Assembly: GCF_030160455.1 (NCBI RefSeq)
Contig: NZ_BSOJ01000015.1
Coordinates: forward strand, 62,001-126,000
Direction: 5' to 3'
Length of the DNA: 64,000 nucleotides
Source: Limnobacter litoralis
GTDB lineage: Bacteria > Pseudomonadota > Gammaproteobacteria > Burkholderiales > Burkholderiaceae_B
Shown: in pieces, positions 49,678 to 58,939 of the stretch
How positions within the stretch are numbered: the first letter of the stretch is position 1
Layout: the number at the start of each line of letters is the position of its first letter
Notes under the pieces: generated by a model
What the model saw: only the letters and a program-made list of their open reading frames with translations
Told to the model about the DNA's origin: nothing
Databases searched by the model: none
Made by a program: the position numbers and the translations under genes

Positions 49678-50358
49678 ATGACCCAACAAGAAGACCTTGT
49701 TTGCATTGACGCCGGCGACAGGCCGAAGCATGCGATTGTCTGGCTGCATGGGCTTGGTGCAGACGGTTATGATTTCGTGCCAATCGCGGAAGAACTGAAA
49801 CAGCTTGGTTTGCCCGCCACCCGCTTCCTTTTTCCCCATGCGCCCAAAATTCCGGTCAGCATCAACGGTGGATACATCATGCGGGCCTGGTACAACATCA
49901 AATACACCGAACTGCAGCGCGAAGAAGACGAGGCTGGTATTCGTCTCAGCCAAAGTCGGGTTGACGGAATGATTGATCAATTGATCGCCGAGGGATTTCA
50001 ACCTTCCAACATCGTAATCGCCGGCTTTTCCCAGGGCGGGGCCATTGCCTACCAAACTGCCTTGAGAAGCAAACACAAACTGGGTGGCCTGATCTGCCTG
50101 TCCACTTATCTGACCTGTGTCGACAGTTTTTCTGATGAACGCACACCGCATAATCGGGAAATTCCGATTCTGATTTGTCATGGCATTGCAGACAATGTGG
50201 TCCTGCCTGAAAGGGGTCAGAAGGCCGCGAAATTGCTTGCTGAGTGCGGCTACAATGTAAGCTGGAAGACCTACAACATGCCCCACTCGGTGTGTGCCGA
50301 AGAAATCAAAGACATTGCTGATTTTCTAAAAATACTGTTCAAAAATACAGCACTTTGA
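49678..50358 (+). CDS. Carboxylesterase/phospholipase (alpha/beta hydrolase)
   Basis: This 226-residue protein of the phospholipase/carboxylesterase family (Pfam Abhydrolase_2) has AIVWLHGLGADGYDFVPIAEEL at the start, the nucleophile GFSQGGAIAYQ, Asp in LICHGIADNVVLPERGQ and His in MPHSVCAEE. The substrate is probably a short acyl ester. It lies 2 bases after mog. The family relative in Pseudomonas is an esterase with a sequence of the same length. Confidence 0.9.
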   Translation: MTQQEDLVCIDAGDRPKHAIVWLHGLGADGYDFVPIAEELKQLGLPATRFLFPHAPKIPVSINGGYIMRAWYNIKYTELQREEDEAGIRLSQSRVDGMIDQLIAEGFQPSNIVIAGFSQGGAIAYQTALRSKHKLGGLICLSTYLTCVDSFSDERTPHNREIPILICHGIADNVVLPERGQKAAKLLAECGYNVSWKTYNMPHSVCAEEIKDIADFLKILFKNTAL

Positions 50359-50391
50359 TACACTGATTCTCCATCACGATGAGGATCAGTC

Positions 50392-50628
50392 ATGCAGAAT
50401 CTGTCCATCCAACAACTTGAATACGCCATCAACTTTTGGCGTCAACAAATTCCCAGCAGCAGCGGCAGCATGACCCTGTGTAAGCCAGCCAGTCACTTGG
50501 CTGAAGTTTATGCGCTCATGATCATCAACGGCCGCAGCACAATTGCATTCAATACTCTTTCAGAGCCGGCCCGGCAGGCGGTCAACGCAGCCCTTGAGGA
50601 GTCCAATCAGATCCGTCGCGCAGCATGA
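50392..50628 (+). CDS. DUF3717 small protein
   Basis: This is a 78-residue soluble protein of the DUF3717 family, which is common in Burkholderiales. It has LSIQQLEYAINFWRQQ and VYALMIINGRSTIAFNTLSEPARQAV. A GAGGATCAG site precedes the ATG. Its last 47 bases overlap the end of the convergent PcfJ-like gene. Function unknown. Confidence 0.88.
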   Translation: MQNLSIQQLEYAINFWRQQIPSSSGSMTLCKPASHLAEVYALMIINGRSTIAFNTLSEPARQAVNAALEESNQIRRAA

Positions 50629-51925
50629 ATGGCTTGGCTCTCGGGTTGAGGCAAGCCAGCAACTCGCGCGCGGCCTGGTGCATTCGATTGGATACTGGCG
50701 TGTTGCATGGGCCTTTCAATTGGGTAATTGCCCACTGATTCACTCCTGCCCGTGAAATTTCCAGCGTTGCACGCTCAAGCGGTGCACCTTTGCTCTGCAA
50801 GTGAAACAAACAAATTTCACCCGCCATGCATCGGTCAATGTAAGAAGGCACACAGTGATGCATTGTTCTGGCCTCGCGCAGCAAAGCATTCAACGAACTC
50901 AGCTCCATGAAATCACATTGGCCTTCAATCTGACCACGTCCAAGCAGTTCTGGCCAGAATACATCCGTGTGAGACTGGTTCATGGAGAGCTCGACCAAAT
51001 GCCAGTGCGCCTGTCGTGCCAGTAAGGTGTCATAGGTCCACCCTCTCCGAATACGGTGTGCCCCTGAAAGAGAGCCTTGCAGCGTGGAGGAAAGCCAATC
51101 GGCAATTAGCGGAAACTCCTCCGAGATCACCTCCTCCTGGTTCCGGATGCCTTCAGTTCCCAACAGACGCTTCAGGACCAATCGAAGGCATTTGAGCATT
51201 TGAACACCAGGGTCTGAGCGCAGATCGTCAGCAAGTCGACGAACTGAAAGACCCAAGGCACCAAACCCGCGGAATGCCGCGGTCTGGCGATCAACCCATC
51301 GCGCGGGAAACGGACGATCCAGCGCAGCGTGACAATTGACCCAAGCGATATGAGAAAGCTGGCACCAATCAATTCTGGCCACGTAACCCGAAGGTTGAAC
51401 AGTTAACCAACGCCAAGCCAATTGCGTCAGACCCATCACCACAAAGCGGTGCTTGATGCCTTTCCAGTTATTCAATCCAGACCACATGCCAGGGTCTGTG
51501 CCAAGCAAGGGCATCAGGTCGGCGTGCTCCGCCTCCCTTGCCTTAAGGGTTTTGATGTGGGCCCTCACGCGCAATGCAAAAGGCAAATCAGCGTTGTTGG
51601 GTCGAATTTTCAGGCTGAGCCTGAAAACATCACGCCCAAGCCACCGACGCACGGCCTGCAACCAGGCACGCTTGATGATTCTGAGACTTAAATATTCAGG
51701 GGCTGCCAAAACACTGTTAATTTTCAGCACCTTCCGCATTGAGGGCGGAGGCACCCAAACCGATTCCTGAAGCCCTCGACGAAGCATCCATGCCTGCTCG
51801 TCCGACATGTGCAAAGTCATGGTTTCAGGAATGCGAACACGCCAGGTGGCGTTCCACTCCAGAAAAAAACCACTGCCAGCAGACACCAGTCTGACCGGCA
51901 AATTGCGAGACATTTCAAGTTGCAT
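50582..51925 (-). CDS. PcfJ-like protein
   Basis: This 447-residue protein has the C-terminal PcfJ landmarks LREARTMHHCVPSYIDRCMAGE (His356-His357-Cys358), LERATLEI and WAITQLKGPCNTPVS at about residues 350-412. PcfJ comes from enterococcal conjugative plasmids, and homologs are common on mobile elements. Here no conjugation, transposase or plasmid gene is nearby, and base composition resembles the neighbours. The large N-terminal part (about 1-340) is rich in Trp and Arg and I do not recognise it. The role is unknown. Confidence 0.8.
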   Translation of the reverse strand: MQLEMSRNLPVRLVSAGSGFFLEWNATWRVRIPETMTLHMSDEQAWMLRRGLQESVWVPPPSMRKVLKINSVLAAPEYLSLRIIKRAWLQAVRRWLGRDVFRLSLKIRPNNADLPFALRVRAHIKTLKAREAEHADLMPLLGTDPGMWSGLNNWKGIKHRFVVMGLTQLAWRWLTVQPSGYVARIDWCQLSHIAWVNCHAALDRPFPARWVDRQTAAFRGFGALGLSVRRLADDLRSDPGVQMLKCLRLVLKRLLGTEGIRNQEEVISEEFPLIADWLSSTLQGSLSGAHRIRRGWTYDTLLARQAHWHLVELSMNQSHTDVFWPELLGRGQIEGQCDFMELSSLNALLREARTMHHCVPSYIDRCMAGEICLFHLQSKGAPLERATLEISRAGVNQWAITQLKGPCNTPVSNRMHQAARELLACLNPRAKPFMLRDGSDWTPQGLR

Positions 51926-52002
51926 GGGGAAACGAATCAGAATAAATTACAGCACCAAGCAGATATTGCAAAAATTGTTACACATACACTGAGAGCCAAG
52001 AC

Positions 52003-52815
52003 ATGAAACCGACCCAGTCAGAAGTCGTTACGCGGGACATCATACAACACGGCGAAATCTGGCTGATTTCAATCAATCGACCCGAAGTGAGAAACTGCGT
52101 CAATCGGCCCACTGCCGACGCGCTTGAACAGCACTTCAATGATTTTGACAACGACACCAACGCCAAAGTTGCCATTTTGACGGGCAAGGGTGACCACTTT
52201 TGTGCAGGTGCGGATTTGAAGGCGGTTGCCAGCGGAAATCCGGATCTGATGAATCGCATCAATCGAAGTGGCGCCGCCCCGATGGGTGTCAGCCGCCTGA
52301 CCCTGCAAAAGCCCGTCATTGCAGCCGTCAGTGGATATTGTGTCGCAGGCGGGCTGGAACTAGCCTGCTGGACCGATTTGAGAGTGGCCGATCAAACTGC
52401 AGTGTTTGGCGTTTTTTGCAGGCGATTCGGCGTGCCCCTGATTGATGGCGGCACAGTGCGATTGCCAAGACTGATTGGACAAAGCAGAGCCATGGACATG
52501 ATACTGACTGGGCGAGAGGTTCTCGCAGACGAAGCCTTTCAATGGGGTTTGGCCAATCGGCTTGCCACACAGCGCAGCGCACTTGATGAGGCTATTTTAA
52601 TGGCCGAGCATTTGTGCAAATTGCCTCAAATCTGCATGCGAAATGACCGCATGAGTGCTTTGTCTCAATGGGGTTATGGCGAAGCCAGCGCCATGATGGA
52701 AGAATTCGAGTTTGGGTTGAATACGCTTGGGTCGGGTGAAACCAAAATCGGCGCGGAGGCCTTTACCGAAGGCGCTGGCCGGCATGGCACCGGGAGACAA
52801 GCGGCTGACAGCTGA
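52003..52815 (+). CDS. Enoyl-CoA hydratase/isomerase family (crotonase) protein
   Basis: This 270-residue protein of the crotonase superfamily has the oxyanion-hole segments HFCAGADLKAVA and YCVAGGLELACWTDLRVAD, then FGVPLIDGGTVRLPRLIG. The first catalytic Glu of enoyl-CoA hydratase (in GLELA) is present. The second, in the E of the usual GxPE segment, is replaced in the sequence GVFCRRFGVP. So it may be an isomerase, hydrolase or decarboxylase type. The C-terminal trimerisation segment is GAEAFTEGAGRHG. It is divergent from the PcfJ gene and lies alone. Confidence 0.85.
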   Translation: MKPTQSEVVTRDIIQHGEIWLISINRPEVRNCVNRPTADALEQHFNDFDNDTNAKVAILTGKGDHFCAGADLKAVASGNPDLMNRINRSGAAPMGVSRLTLQKPVIAAVSGYCVAGGLELACWTDLRVADQTAVFGVFCRRFGVPLIDGGTVRLPRLIGQSRAMDMILTGREVLADEAFQWGLANRLATQRSALDEAILMAEHLCKLPQICMRNDRMSALSQWGYGEASAMMEEFEFGLNTLGSGETKIGAEAFTEGAGRHGTGRQAADS

Positions 52816-52825
52816 CGGCTTCGCC

Positions 52826-53416
52826 CTACTTCAAAGGCAATAAAACACCCACGCCAGCAGAAATGGCATCCTTGCGCTCAAATTGAACCTTGTCGACAGC
52901 AAAGTACCAATGCCGTTCAGGGTCATCCTTGTTGATCATTCTGAGGCTTTGCCAGGGTGCACCAGATCCCACCGCAGCGCTGTTGCCTGCATATTGAAGA
53001 TCAATGTCTTTAGACACTGCATAACTGACACCGTAAGGGATCAGACCGATTGAGTGTGTTGTTTTGTCGTAGAGGCTTAGCGATTGGCTTTGGGCTACCT
53101 CTGCACGGTCTGCCTCATCAAGCACCGACCGATGATGTCGCAGCCCATTGAAAAAATGTTTGACTGAATTCAAGGTTGCCGGAATCGCCCCCAGAGAGAA
53201 TCCACCGAGCCAGGGACTTGGGCTTGAGGGCTTCGTTAAGTGTTGCTCGTTGGGAACGCTTTTGGAGTGTGCAGGCTCTTTGAATTCAAGACGCATGCTC
53301 ATTTTGAGGTCAGACGCGTAAGCCACCGAGATACACTGAGTCAATAAAAGCACACCGGCCATACCTGCGACACGGATTCTGTGTTGGGTGGGATAGGATG
53401 TGCGTAAAATTTTCAT
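52826..53416 (-). CDS. Secreted protein of unknown function
   Basis: This 196-residue protein has a signal peptide (RVAGMAGVLLLTQCISVAYA) that has one Cys but no lipobox. The mature protein starts SDLKMSMRLEFKEP and has a Pro/Ser-rich stretch and the end GVGVLLPLK. Strand-like sequence in the second half (ISAGVGVLLPLK, RHWYFAVDKVQF) and the aromatic pattern could suit a small beta-barrel, but this is a guess. I do not recognise it. Confidence 0.65.
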   Translation of the reverse strand: MKILRTSYPTQHRIRVAGMAGVLLLTQCISVAYASDLKMSMRLEFKEPAHSKSVPNEQHLTKPSSPSPWLGGFSLGAIPATLNSVKHFFNGLRHHRSVLDEADRAEVAQSQSLSLYDKTTHSIGLIPYGVSYAVSKDIDLQYAGNSAAVGSGAPWQSLRMINKDDPERHWYFAVDKVQFERKDAISAGVGVLLPLK

Positions 53417-53483
53417 GACAACGGCCTCAGATTCCTTGTATCAATTATCGACCCGTGGATACTGCGAATCACTACCTGATCAG

Positions 53484-53508
53484 GTGGGGCCTGCAAGACG
53501 TGCCCCAC
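53484..53508. repeat. Perfect inverted repeat in intergenic region
   Basis: GTGGGGC and GCCCCAC form a 7-bp inverted repeat with an 11-base spacer. It sits between the divergent secreted-protein gene and the Hpt gene. It lacks a U-tract, so it is not a typical terminator. Confidence 0.35.
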
Positions 53509-53624
53509 AATGAGTACCATCCTATCCCTGCGAGTTCAAAACCAAATGCTCGATCAATGGGGCAATTTACTGTTCAGATTTTGAAATTGAGCAAATGGAT
53601 CAAACATTTATACTGCCCTGAAGC

Positions 53625-54023
53625 GTGGAATTTCAGAACCTTAGAGATAGACAATTGACAAAGACAAACGAATCAAAGATCAGGCTTTCAGGCTTGATTG
53701 ACATGGACGACACCCTTCAGCGTCTGGGGGATGATCAGCAGTTGTTTTATCAGGTGCTCCGCTGGTTCGCAGCCGACCTGCCAAACACACTGGCAGGCAT
53801 CGAGACGTGTTTAGTCTCAGGCGATGCCCACAAAACCAGAGAAGCGGTGCACAAATTGAAAGGCAGCGCGGCAAATGCGGGGGCAACTGGTTTGCACGCC
53901 ATGGTTGTTGAGGCAGAGCAACTGTGCAAGGCAAATGAACTGGCGAAAGTCAAAACCCGAATGGTCAGCGTCCGTCAGGAAATCAACCAGATTATCGCTC
54001 TGATTGAGCAGTTAGACGATTGA
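53625..54023 (+). CDS. Orphan Hpt-domain phosphotransfer protein
   Basis: The frame gives 132 residues from a GTG at 53625; TTG at 53655 and ATG at 53703 are shorter alternatives, and none has a strong ribosome site. The Hpt domain is four helical with the phosphorylation His in AVHKLKGSAANAGA (His76 in the long form). It relays phosphate between a hybrid kinase and a response regulator, and no such partner lies next to it. It ends at a strong terminator. Confidence 0.8.
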   Translation: MEFQNLRDRQLTKTNESKIRLSGLIDMDDTLQRLGDDQQLFYQVLRWFAADLPNTLAGIETCLVSGDAHKTREAVHKLKGSAANAGATGLHAMVVEAEQLCKANELAKVKTRMVSVRQEINQIIALIEQLDD

Positions 54024-54031
54024 AAACAAAA

Positions 54032-54059
54032 AAGCCCTGATCCGAAGATCAGGGCTTTT
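54032..54059. terminator. Bidirectional Rho-independent terminator
   Basis: An 11-bp perfect stem (AAGCCCTGATC/GATCAGGGCTT) is closed by a CGAA loop, followed by T residues on the plus strand and by a T-rich run on the minus strand. It ends the Hpt gene and the tRNA pair transcribed toward it. Confidence 0.9.
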
Positions 54060-54070
54060 CCGATGCCGTT

Positions 54071-54146
54071 TGGCATCCCCAAGGGGATTCGAACCCCTGT
54101 TACCGCCGTGAAAGGGCGGTGTCCTAGGCCTCTAGACGATGGGGAC
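54071..54146 (-). tRNA. tRNA-Glu (anticodon TTC)
   Basis: On the minus strand the 76 bases fold as a full cloverleaf: acceptor GTCCCC/GGGGAT with one mismatch-tolerant pair, anticodon stem CCGCC/GGCGG around the loop CTTTCAC with anticodon TTC, T-loop GTTCGAATC, and an encoded CCA end. It lies 16 bases downstream of tRNA-Ala on the same transcript. Confidence 0.95.
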
Positions 54147-54162
54147 AGAAACCTATGTCGCT

Positions 54163-54238
<76 letters not shown>

Positions 54239-54456
54239 GTTAGCGAAGACCGCGATTATGTCTGTTTTCGAAAATGTTGTCAACAGTTTTAGTTGAGTTT
54301 TTATTTTCTTAAACCAACACAGTGAATGTCATGAAAACCAATCCACATGCGTCTTTGCTGTCATTGCCTCAGCAATCCGAGCAGGTCGAATTATACACAC
54401 AATTGTCGGTTAAACTGCAAGCGTATTTAAAAAATTTGTTGGTCGAGATTCCACCC

Positions 54457-55023
54457 ATGAAATATTGCAGTGCCTGCGCAACAGAACTTGTTTTCAAAGT
54501 GCCCGAGGGCGACAACCGTGAGCGGGCCTGTTGCCCACAATGCAAGGCCATACACTACGTCAATCCAAAAGTGGTCGTGGGCACTGTACCCGTGCACGGT
54601 GAGCGGATATTGCTGTGCAAGCGCGCCATCGAGCCACGCTACGGCTACTGGACCCTGCCCGCTGGTTTCATGGAACTGAACGAAACCACCCACGAGGGCG
54701 CACTTCGGGAAACACTTGAAGAGGCTGGGGCGCACGTGGAATTGGGCCCGCCCTTCACCATGTTTGACGTGTTGCGTGCCGAGCAGGTCCATCTGTTTTT
54801 TCGGGCTACCTTGCATGAACCGGTGTTCAAGGCTGGCGTCGAAAGCCTTGATGTCAAATTGTTCACTGAAGACGAGATCCCCTGGGATGAAATCGCATTC
54901 AAGACGGTCACCAACACGCTCAAACTGTTTTTTGAAGACCGCCGAAAGGGCAAATTTTCAATGCACAGCGGTGACATATACGACTACACCGACTGGCCGG
55001 ACAACGCATACCTGGCCCGATGA
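54457..55023 (+). CDS. Nudix hydrolase with N-terminal zinc ribbon
   Basis: From the ATG at 54457 the protein has 188 residues and starts with a zinc-ribbon (Cys4, Cys7, Cys26, Cys29 in KYCSACA and CCPQC). The Nudix box G-x5-E-x7-R-E-x2-E-E-x-G-x is complete at about residues 70-92. Members hydrolyse nucleoside diphosphate derivatives such as NADH or ADP-ribose. Longer in-frame starts at 54322 (GTG) and 54331 would add 42-45 residues that are not typical of the family, though the sequence there is open. Overlap with aat is 4 bases. Confidence 0.85.
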   Translation: MKYCSACATELVFKVPEGDNRERACCPQCKAIHYVNPKVVVGTVPVHGERILLCKRAIEPRYGYWTLPAGFMELNETTHEGALRETLEEAGAHVELGPPFTMFDVLRAEQVHLFFRATLHEPVFKAGVESLDVKLFTEDEIPWDEIAFKTVTNTLKLFFEDRRKGKFSMHSGDIYDYTDWPDNAYLAR

Positions 55024-55745
55024 CGCAGCAACGGACAATTGCCTGGGTGCAATCTCCCGCCGAATTTCCGGACACTGATTCAGCACTACAACAACCCAAT
55101 GGCCTACTTGCAGCCAGTGAAACACTGAACCCTGATTGGCTGCTGGCCAGCTACAAGCGCGGCATATTTCCCTGGTACAACCAGGGTGAGCCAGTGTTGT
55201 GGTGGAGCCCGTCACCGCGAGCCGTCCTGTTTACCGATGAGTTCAAGGTGAGCCGGTCCTTGAGAAAAGCCCTGCGCAAGGCCCAAGCGGATCCGGATCG
55301 CCAAATCACGCTCAATCATGATTTTGAAGGCGTGATGCGCGCCTGCGCTGCCCCGCGTTCTGATGAGGCAGGCACCTGGATCACGGAAGAGATTATCCAA
55401 GCCTATTGTGGACTTCATGCCCGCGGACTGGCCCACAGCGTAGAACACTGGCACCACAATGAATTGGTAGGTGGCCTGTATTGCGTCTCACTGGGTCGGA
55501 TGGTGTACGGGGAAAGCATGTTTTCCCGACAGACTGACGCGTCCAAAATTGCTTTTGCATGCTTTGTCTCTTGGCTTATCGAACAGAATGTGCACATAAT
55601 TGATTGCCAGCAAGCCACCAGGCACTTGTTGTCCATGGGGGCCCGTGAAATTGACCGGCAACAGTTTGAAACAGCGCTTGTGCATGCTGCAAGTCAGCCA
55701 CCACTTACCTGGGCGCCGCGCCAGCTAGAATGGACACATGACTAG
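55020..55745 (+). CDS. aat: Leucyl/phenylalanyl-tRNA--protein transferase
   Basis: This 241-residue protein has the family segments [44 protein letters not shown] and [17 protein letters not shown]. It transfers Leu or Phe to N-terminal Arg or Lys, marking proteins for ClpAP. The start overlaps the Nudix stop by 4 bases, and its end overlaps bpt by 8. Confidence 0.95.
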   Translation: MTQQRTIAWVQSPAEFPDTDSALQQPNGLLAASETLNPDWLLASYKRGIFPWYNQGEPVLWWSPSPRAVLFTDEFKVSRSLRKALRKAQADPDRQITLNHDFEGVMRACAAPRSDEAGTWITEEIIQAYCGLHARGLAHSVEHWHHNELVGGLYCVSLGRMVYGESMFSRQTDASKIAFACFVSWLIEQNVHIIDCQQATRHLLSMGAREIDRQQFETALVHAASQPPLTWAPRQLEWTHD

Positions 55746-56463
55746 ACCCAAAGAATTACCTTTTTCAGCATTGCAGTTTTACTCCACTGCGCCCTACCCC
55801 TGCAGCTACTTAGGCAACAGACTGGCGCGCTCTCAGGTGGCCACGCCGAGCCATTTAATCAACGCCGATGTCTACAGTGAACTTGTCCGGATGGGTTTTC
55901 GTCGAAGCGGCCTGTTTACCTACAAACCCCATTGCGACGGATGTCGCGCCTGCCGGCCACTCCGCATTCAGATTGAATCATTTGAACCCAACCGCAGCCA
56001 GCGCCGTACGCAAAAGCTTTACAGCGCACTAAAACCCAGTGTTCAAAGGCTTCACTTCAACACTGAACATTACTCGCTTTACCTGAAATACCAGTCGGCC
56101 AGGCACCAAGGCGGCGGAATGGATGAAGACAGTCGCGAGCAATATTCGCAATTTTTGCTTCAAACACGGGTAAACTCTCGCTTGGTTGAATTTCGGGATG
56201 AAAGCGATCGCCTGTTGATGGTTTCCATCATCGACATTTTGACGGACGGCCTTTCATCGGTGTACACCTTTTATGATCCCGAGGCCAAATCAGGCCTAGG
56301 CGTGTATGGAATTTTGTGGCAAGTGCAACAATGCCGCAATCTCAAATTGCCTCACCTGTATCTGGGCTACTGGATCGAAGAAAGTCCGAAGATGGCCTAC
56401 AAATCCAGATTCTCAGCCACCGAAATTCTGCAAGACAACCAGTGGCAACCACTTAACCCCTGA
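55738..56463 (+). CDS. bpt: Aspartate/glutamate leucyltransferase (Bpt, ATE family)
   Basis: This 241-residue protein has the conserved [20 protein letters not shown] and the cysteine pair [12 protein letters not shown] of bacterial arginyltransferase-like enzymes. Bpt transfers Leu to N-terminal Asp or Glu, in the same N-end-rule pathway as aat, and the two genes overlap by 8 bases. Confidence 0.94.
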   Translation: MTRPKELPFSALQFYSTAPYPCSYLGNRLARSQVATPSHLINADVYSELVRMGFRRSGLFTYKPHCDGCRACRPLRIQIESFEPNRSQRRTQKLYSALKPSVQRLHFNTEHYSLYLKYQSARHQGGGMDEDSREQYSQFLLQTRVNSRLVEFRDESDRLLMVSIIDILTDGLSSVYTFYDPEAKSGLGVYGILWQVQQCRNLKLPHLYLGYWIEESPKMAYKSRFSATEILQDNQWQPLNP

Positions 56464-56469
56464 TACAAC

Positions 56470-57507
56470 ATGCTTTTACCCTATTCGCTGGTCAAGCCAG
56501 CCCTGTTTGCGTTGAATCCTGAACGCGCGCATCACGTCACCTTTTCCTTGATGAAAACGCTGAACCGCCTCGACGTGTTGAAACATCTCTCGCCCCAAGC
56601 CGTCAGCGACCCCGTAACGGTCATGGGCATTCAGTTTCCAAACCGGGTGGGGCTGGCTGCCGGGCTGGACAAAGACGCGGCCTACCTCAATGAGCTTGGG
56701 CGGATGGGTTTCGGCTTTCTGGAGGTGGGCACAGTTACCCCTTTGCCCCAACCCGGCAACCCACAACCCCGATTGTTCAGACTGCCCAAAGCCAATGCCC
56801 TGATCAATCGAATGGGATTTAACAACCACGGCGTGGACAATCTGATTCGCAATGTCACCGAGAGCCATTTTCCGGGTGTGTTGGGCATCAACATTGGCAA
56901 GAACGCCGTGACCCCCGTTGAAAACGCGGCAGACGACTACCTGAAAGCACTGGAAAAGGTTTACCCCTACGCCAGTTATGTCACGGTCAACATTTCATCG
57001 CCCAACACCAAAAACCTGCGCGATCTTCAGGGTGGCGATCACCTCGATGTGCTGCTTGAAAAGCTAAAACACAGGCAGTTGGAACTGGCCGATGAACACG
57101 GACTGTATAAACCCATGGCGTTGAAAATCGCACCGGATCTGGATGATGAGCAGATTGTCGCCATTGCCCAGCGGTTGAAACACTATCAATTCGACGCGGT
57201 GATCGCCAGCAACACAACCATCGACAAATCCAGCGTTGCGCACCTTCGACACGGCGCAGAACAAGGCGGGCTGAGCGGTTTGCCGGTTCGCGACAAATCA
57301 ACCCACGTGATCGAAAAACTCCACGGCGAACTCGGAAACGACATTCCAATTATTGGTGTGGGCGGAATTTTCAGCGGCGCCGACGCGGTCAAGAAGATTC
57401 GTGCAGGGGCCAAACTGGTTCAAATGTACACAGGCTTGATCTACAAAGGCCCAGAACTGGTGACTGAATGTGCAGCCACTATCGCGGTGAACTGCAAGCG
57501 GAGTTGA
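56470..57507 (+). CDS. pyrD: Dihydroorotate dehydrogenase (quinone), class 2
   Basis: This 345-residue class 2 enzyme has an N-terminal helical membrane-binding part and the FMN barrel: [73 protein letters not shown]-type sequence and [26 protein letters not shown]. It oxidises dihydroorotate with ubiquinone in pyrimidine synthesis. It follows bpt by 6 bases, and the Nudix-aat-bpt-pyrD block is probably one transcript. Confidence 0.96.
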   Translation: MLLPYSLVKPALFALNPERAHHVTFSLMKTLNRLDVLKHLSPQAVSDPVTVMGIQFPNRVGLAAGLDKDAAYLNELGRMGFGFLEVGTVTPLPQPGNPQPRLFRLPKANALINRMGFNNHGVDNLIRNVTESHFPGVLGINIGKNAVTPVENAADDYLKALEKVYPYASYVTVNISSPNTKNLRDLQGGDHLDVLLEKLKHRQLELADEHGLYKPMALKIAPDLDDEQIVAIAQRLKHYQFDAVIASNTTIDKSSVAHLRHGAEQGGLSGLPVRDKSTHVIEKLHGELGNDIPIIGVGGIFSGADAVKKIRAGAKLVQMYTGLIYKGPELVTECAATIAVNCKRS

Positions 57508-57516
57508 CGGCCGTCA
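57505..57516. repeat. Perfect palindrome overlapping the pyrD stop codon
   Basis: TGACGGCCGTCA is its own reverse complement and starts at the pyrD stop. It sits between the convergent pyrD and lutB genes and has no U-tract, so it may be chance, a protein site or a short stem. Confidence 0.25.
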
Positions 57517-57535
57517 GTCCGCTTGCTTTTCACGC

Positions 57536-58939
57536 TTACTGCTTGCGCTTGTATTGCTCGAAGAAGGTAGAACCCTGGGGCGTGGGGAAATCACGCTGAG
57601 CTGTCCAACCCGAAGCCATGGGCAGATTGTGGATGCCACCGCTTTGCTTTCCCCAGAATGAAAGCACTTTCACCATCACGCGGGTCAACAAACGGTACAA
57701 GCGGGGTTTGGTCGCAAAAAAGCCCCAAACCTTGAAAACCATACGCTCTTTCAGAGGCCTTAGCCCCCTTTCAAACTGTTGCTCTCGCAGCTTGCGCAGC
57801 AGGTCAGGCAGCGGAATCTTCACAGGGCAAACCACGTGGCACTGCCCACACAAAGTAGAGGCCTGTGGCAGGTCCATTGCCTTCTCCAGCCCCACGTAAC
57901 TTGGCGTCAGCACTGAGCCCATCGGGCCTGGGTACACCCAACCGTAAGCGTGCCCACCGATTTTTTGGTAGACCGGGCAATGGTTCATGCAGGCGCCACA
58001 GCGAATGCATCGCAGCATTTCTTCGAACTCACCGCCCAACAAACCAGTGCGCCCACCATCGACCAAAATGAAATACATGTGCTCTGGGCCATCCAGCTCA
58101 CCAGGGCGCTTGGTGCCACTGAGCAAAGACACATAATTGGATATGCTCTGGCCGGTGGCCGACCTTGGCAATAGTCGGATCAGTGTTGCAAAGTCCTCCA
58201 GGGTTGGAATGACCTTTTCAATGCCGGTAACGGCCACATGCACCTTGGGCACAATCGTGCACATGCCCTCGTTGCCCTCATTGGTGACCAGCGCCACGGT
58301 GCCCGATTCGGCAATCACGAAGTTACCGCCTGTGACCCCCATGTCTGAACCCAAAAACTGGGGGCGCAGAATCTCCCGGGCCTCGCGGGTCATTTCCGGA
58401 ATGTCGGTCTTGCGTGCCAGACCATGCGTTTTGTGAAACAGATCGGCGATCTGCTCCTTGTCTTTGTGAACCACAGGCGCAATGATGTGGCTAGGTGGCT
58501 CTGAGTCATTGATTTGAAGAATGTACTCGCCCAAATCCGTTTCACGAACAGCCACACCGGCCTTCTCAAGGGCCTTGTTCAGCGCCATTTCCTCAGTCAC
58601 CATTGACTTGGACTTGGTCACTGATTTAACAGCGTGCCGCTTGGCAATCTTGACCACCAACTCACTGGCTTCCTGTGGTGTACGCGCAAACAGAACGGTC
58701 GCCCCATTGGCCTTGGCATTGGTCTCAAACATTTCAAGCCACACATCCAGGCTTTGGATGGCACGCTTGCGCAATGAGACGGCCCAGGAACGAGTGGCCT
58801 CAAAGTCTTCAAGCTCGGCCACCGCGTTGGTTCGCGCCTGAACGAACTTGCCAGACAAACGCTTCAAATTTTCCTGCAAACGCGCGTCGTTCAATTTTTC
58901 AATCGACTTGCGCTCAAAAAACATGCTTTGAACTTGCAT
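57536..58939 (-). CDS. lutB: LutB-like lactate-utilisation iron-sulfur protein
   Basis: This 467-residue protein has an N-terminal LUD (DUF162) domain and C-terminal ferredoxin-like motifs CIRCGACMNHCPVYQKIGGHAYGWVYPGPMG and LCGQCHVVCPVKIPLPDLL for two [4Fe-4S] clusters. LutB is part of the LutABC L-lactate oxidation complex. Its start overlaps the end of lutA by 1 base. It converges with pyrD, and no lutC follows. Confidence 0.9.
   Translation of the reverse strand: MQVQSMFFERKSIEKLNDARLQENLKRLSGKFVQARTNAVAELEDFEATRSWAVSLRKRAIQSLDVWLEMFETNAKANGATVLFARTPQEASELVVKIAKRHAVKSVTKSKSMVTEEMALNKALEKAGVAVRETDLGEYILQINDSEPPSHIIAPVVHKDKEQIADLFHKTHGLARKTDIPEMTREAREILRPQFLGSDMGVTGGNFVIAESGTVALVTNEGNEGMCTIVPKVHVAVTGIEKVIPTLEDFATLIRLLPRSATGQSISNYVSLLSGTKRPGELDGPEHMYFILVDGGRTGLLGGEFEEMLRCIRCGACMNHCPVYQKIGGHAYGWVYPGPMGSVLTPSYVGLEKAMDLPQASTLCGQCHVVCPVKIPLPDLLRKLREQQFERGLRPLKERMVFKVWGFFATKPRLYRLLTRVMVKVLSFWGKQSGGIHNLPMASGWTAQRDFPTPQGSTFFEQYKRKQ

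Noticed and set aside
50582-51925. Integrated mobile element because of PcfJ
   Set aside because: No integrase, transposase, direct repeats or change in composition at the borders; the two tRNA genes 2.1 kb away are intact with no repeat of their ends seen.
54322-54456. Longer Nudix protein from the GTG at 54322
   Set aside because: The extra 45 residues are not part of the usual zinc-ribbon Nudix start (KYCSAC), so the ATG at 54457 is favoured, though not certain.
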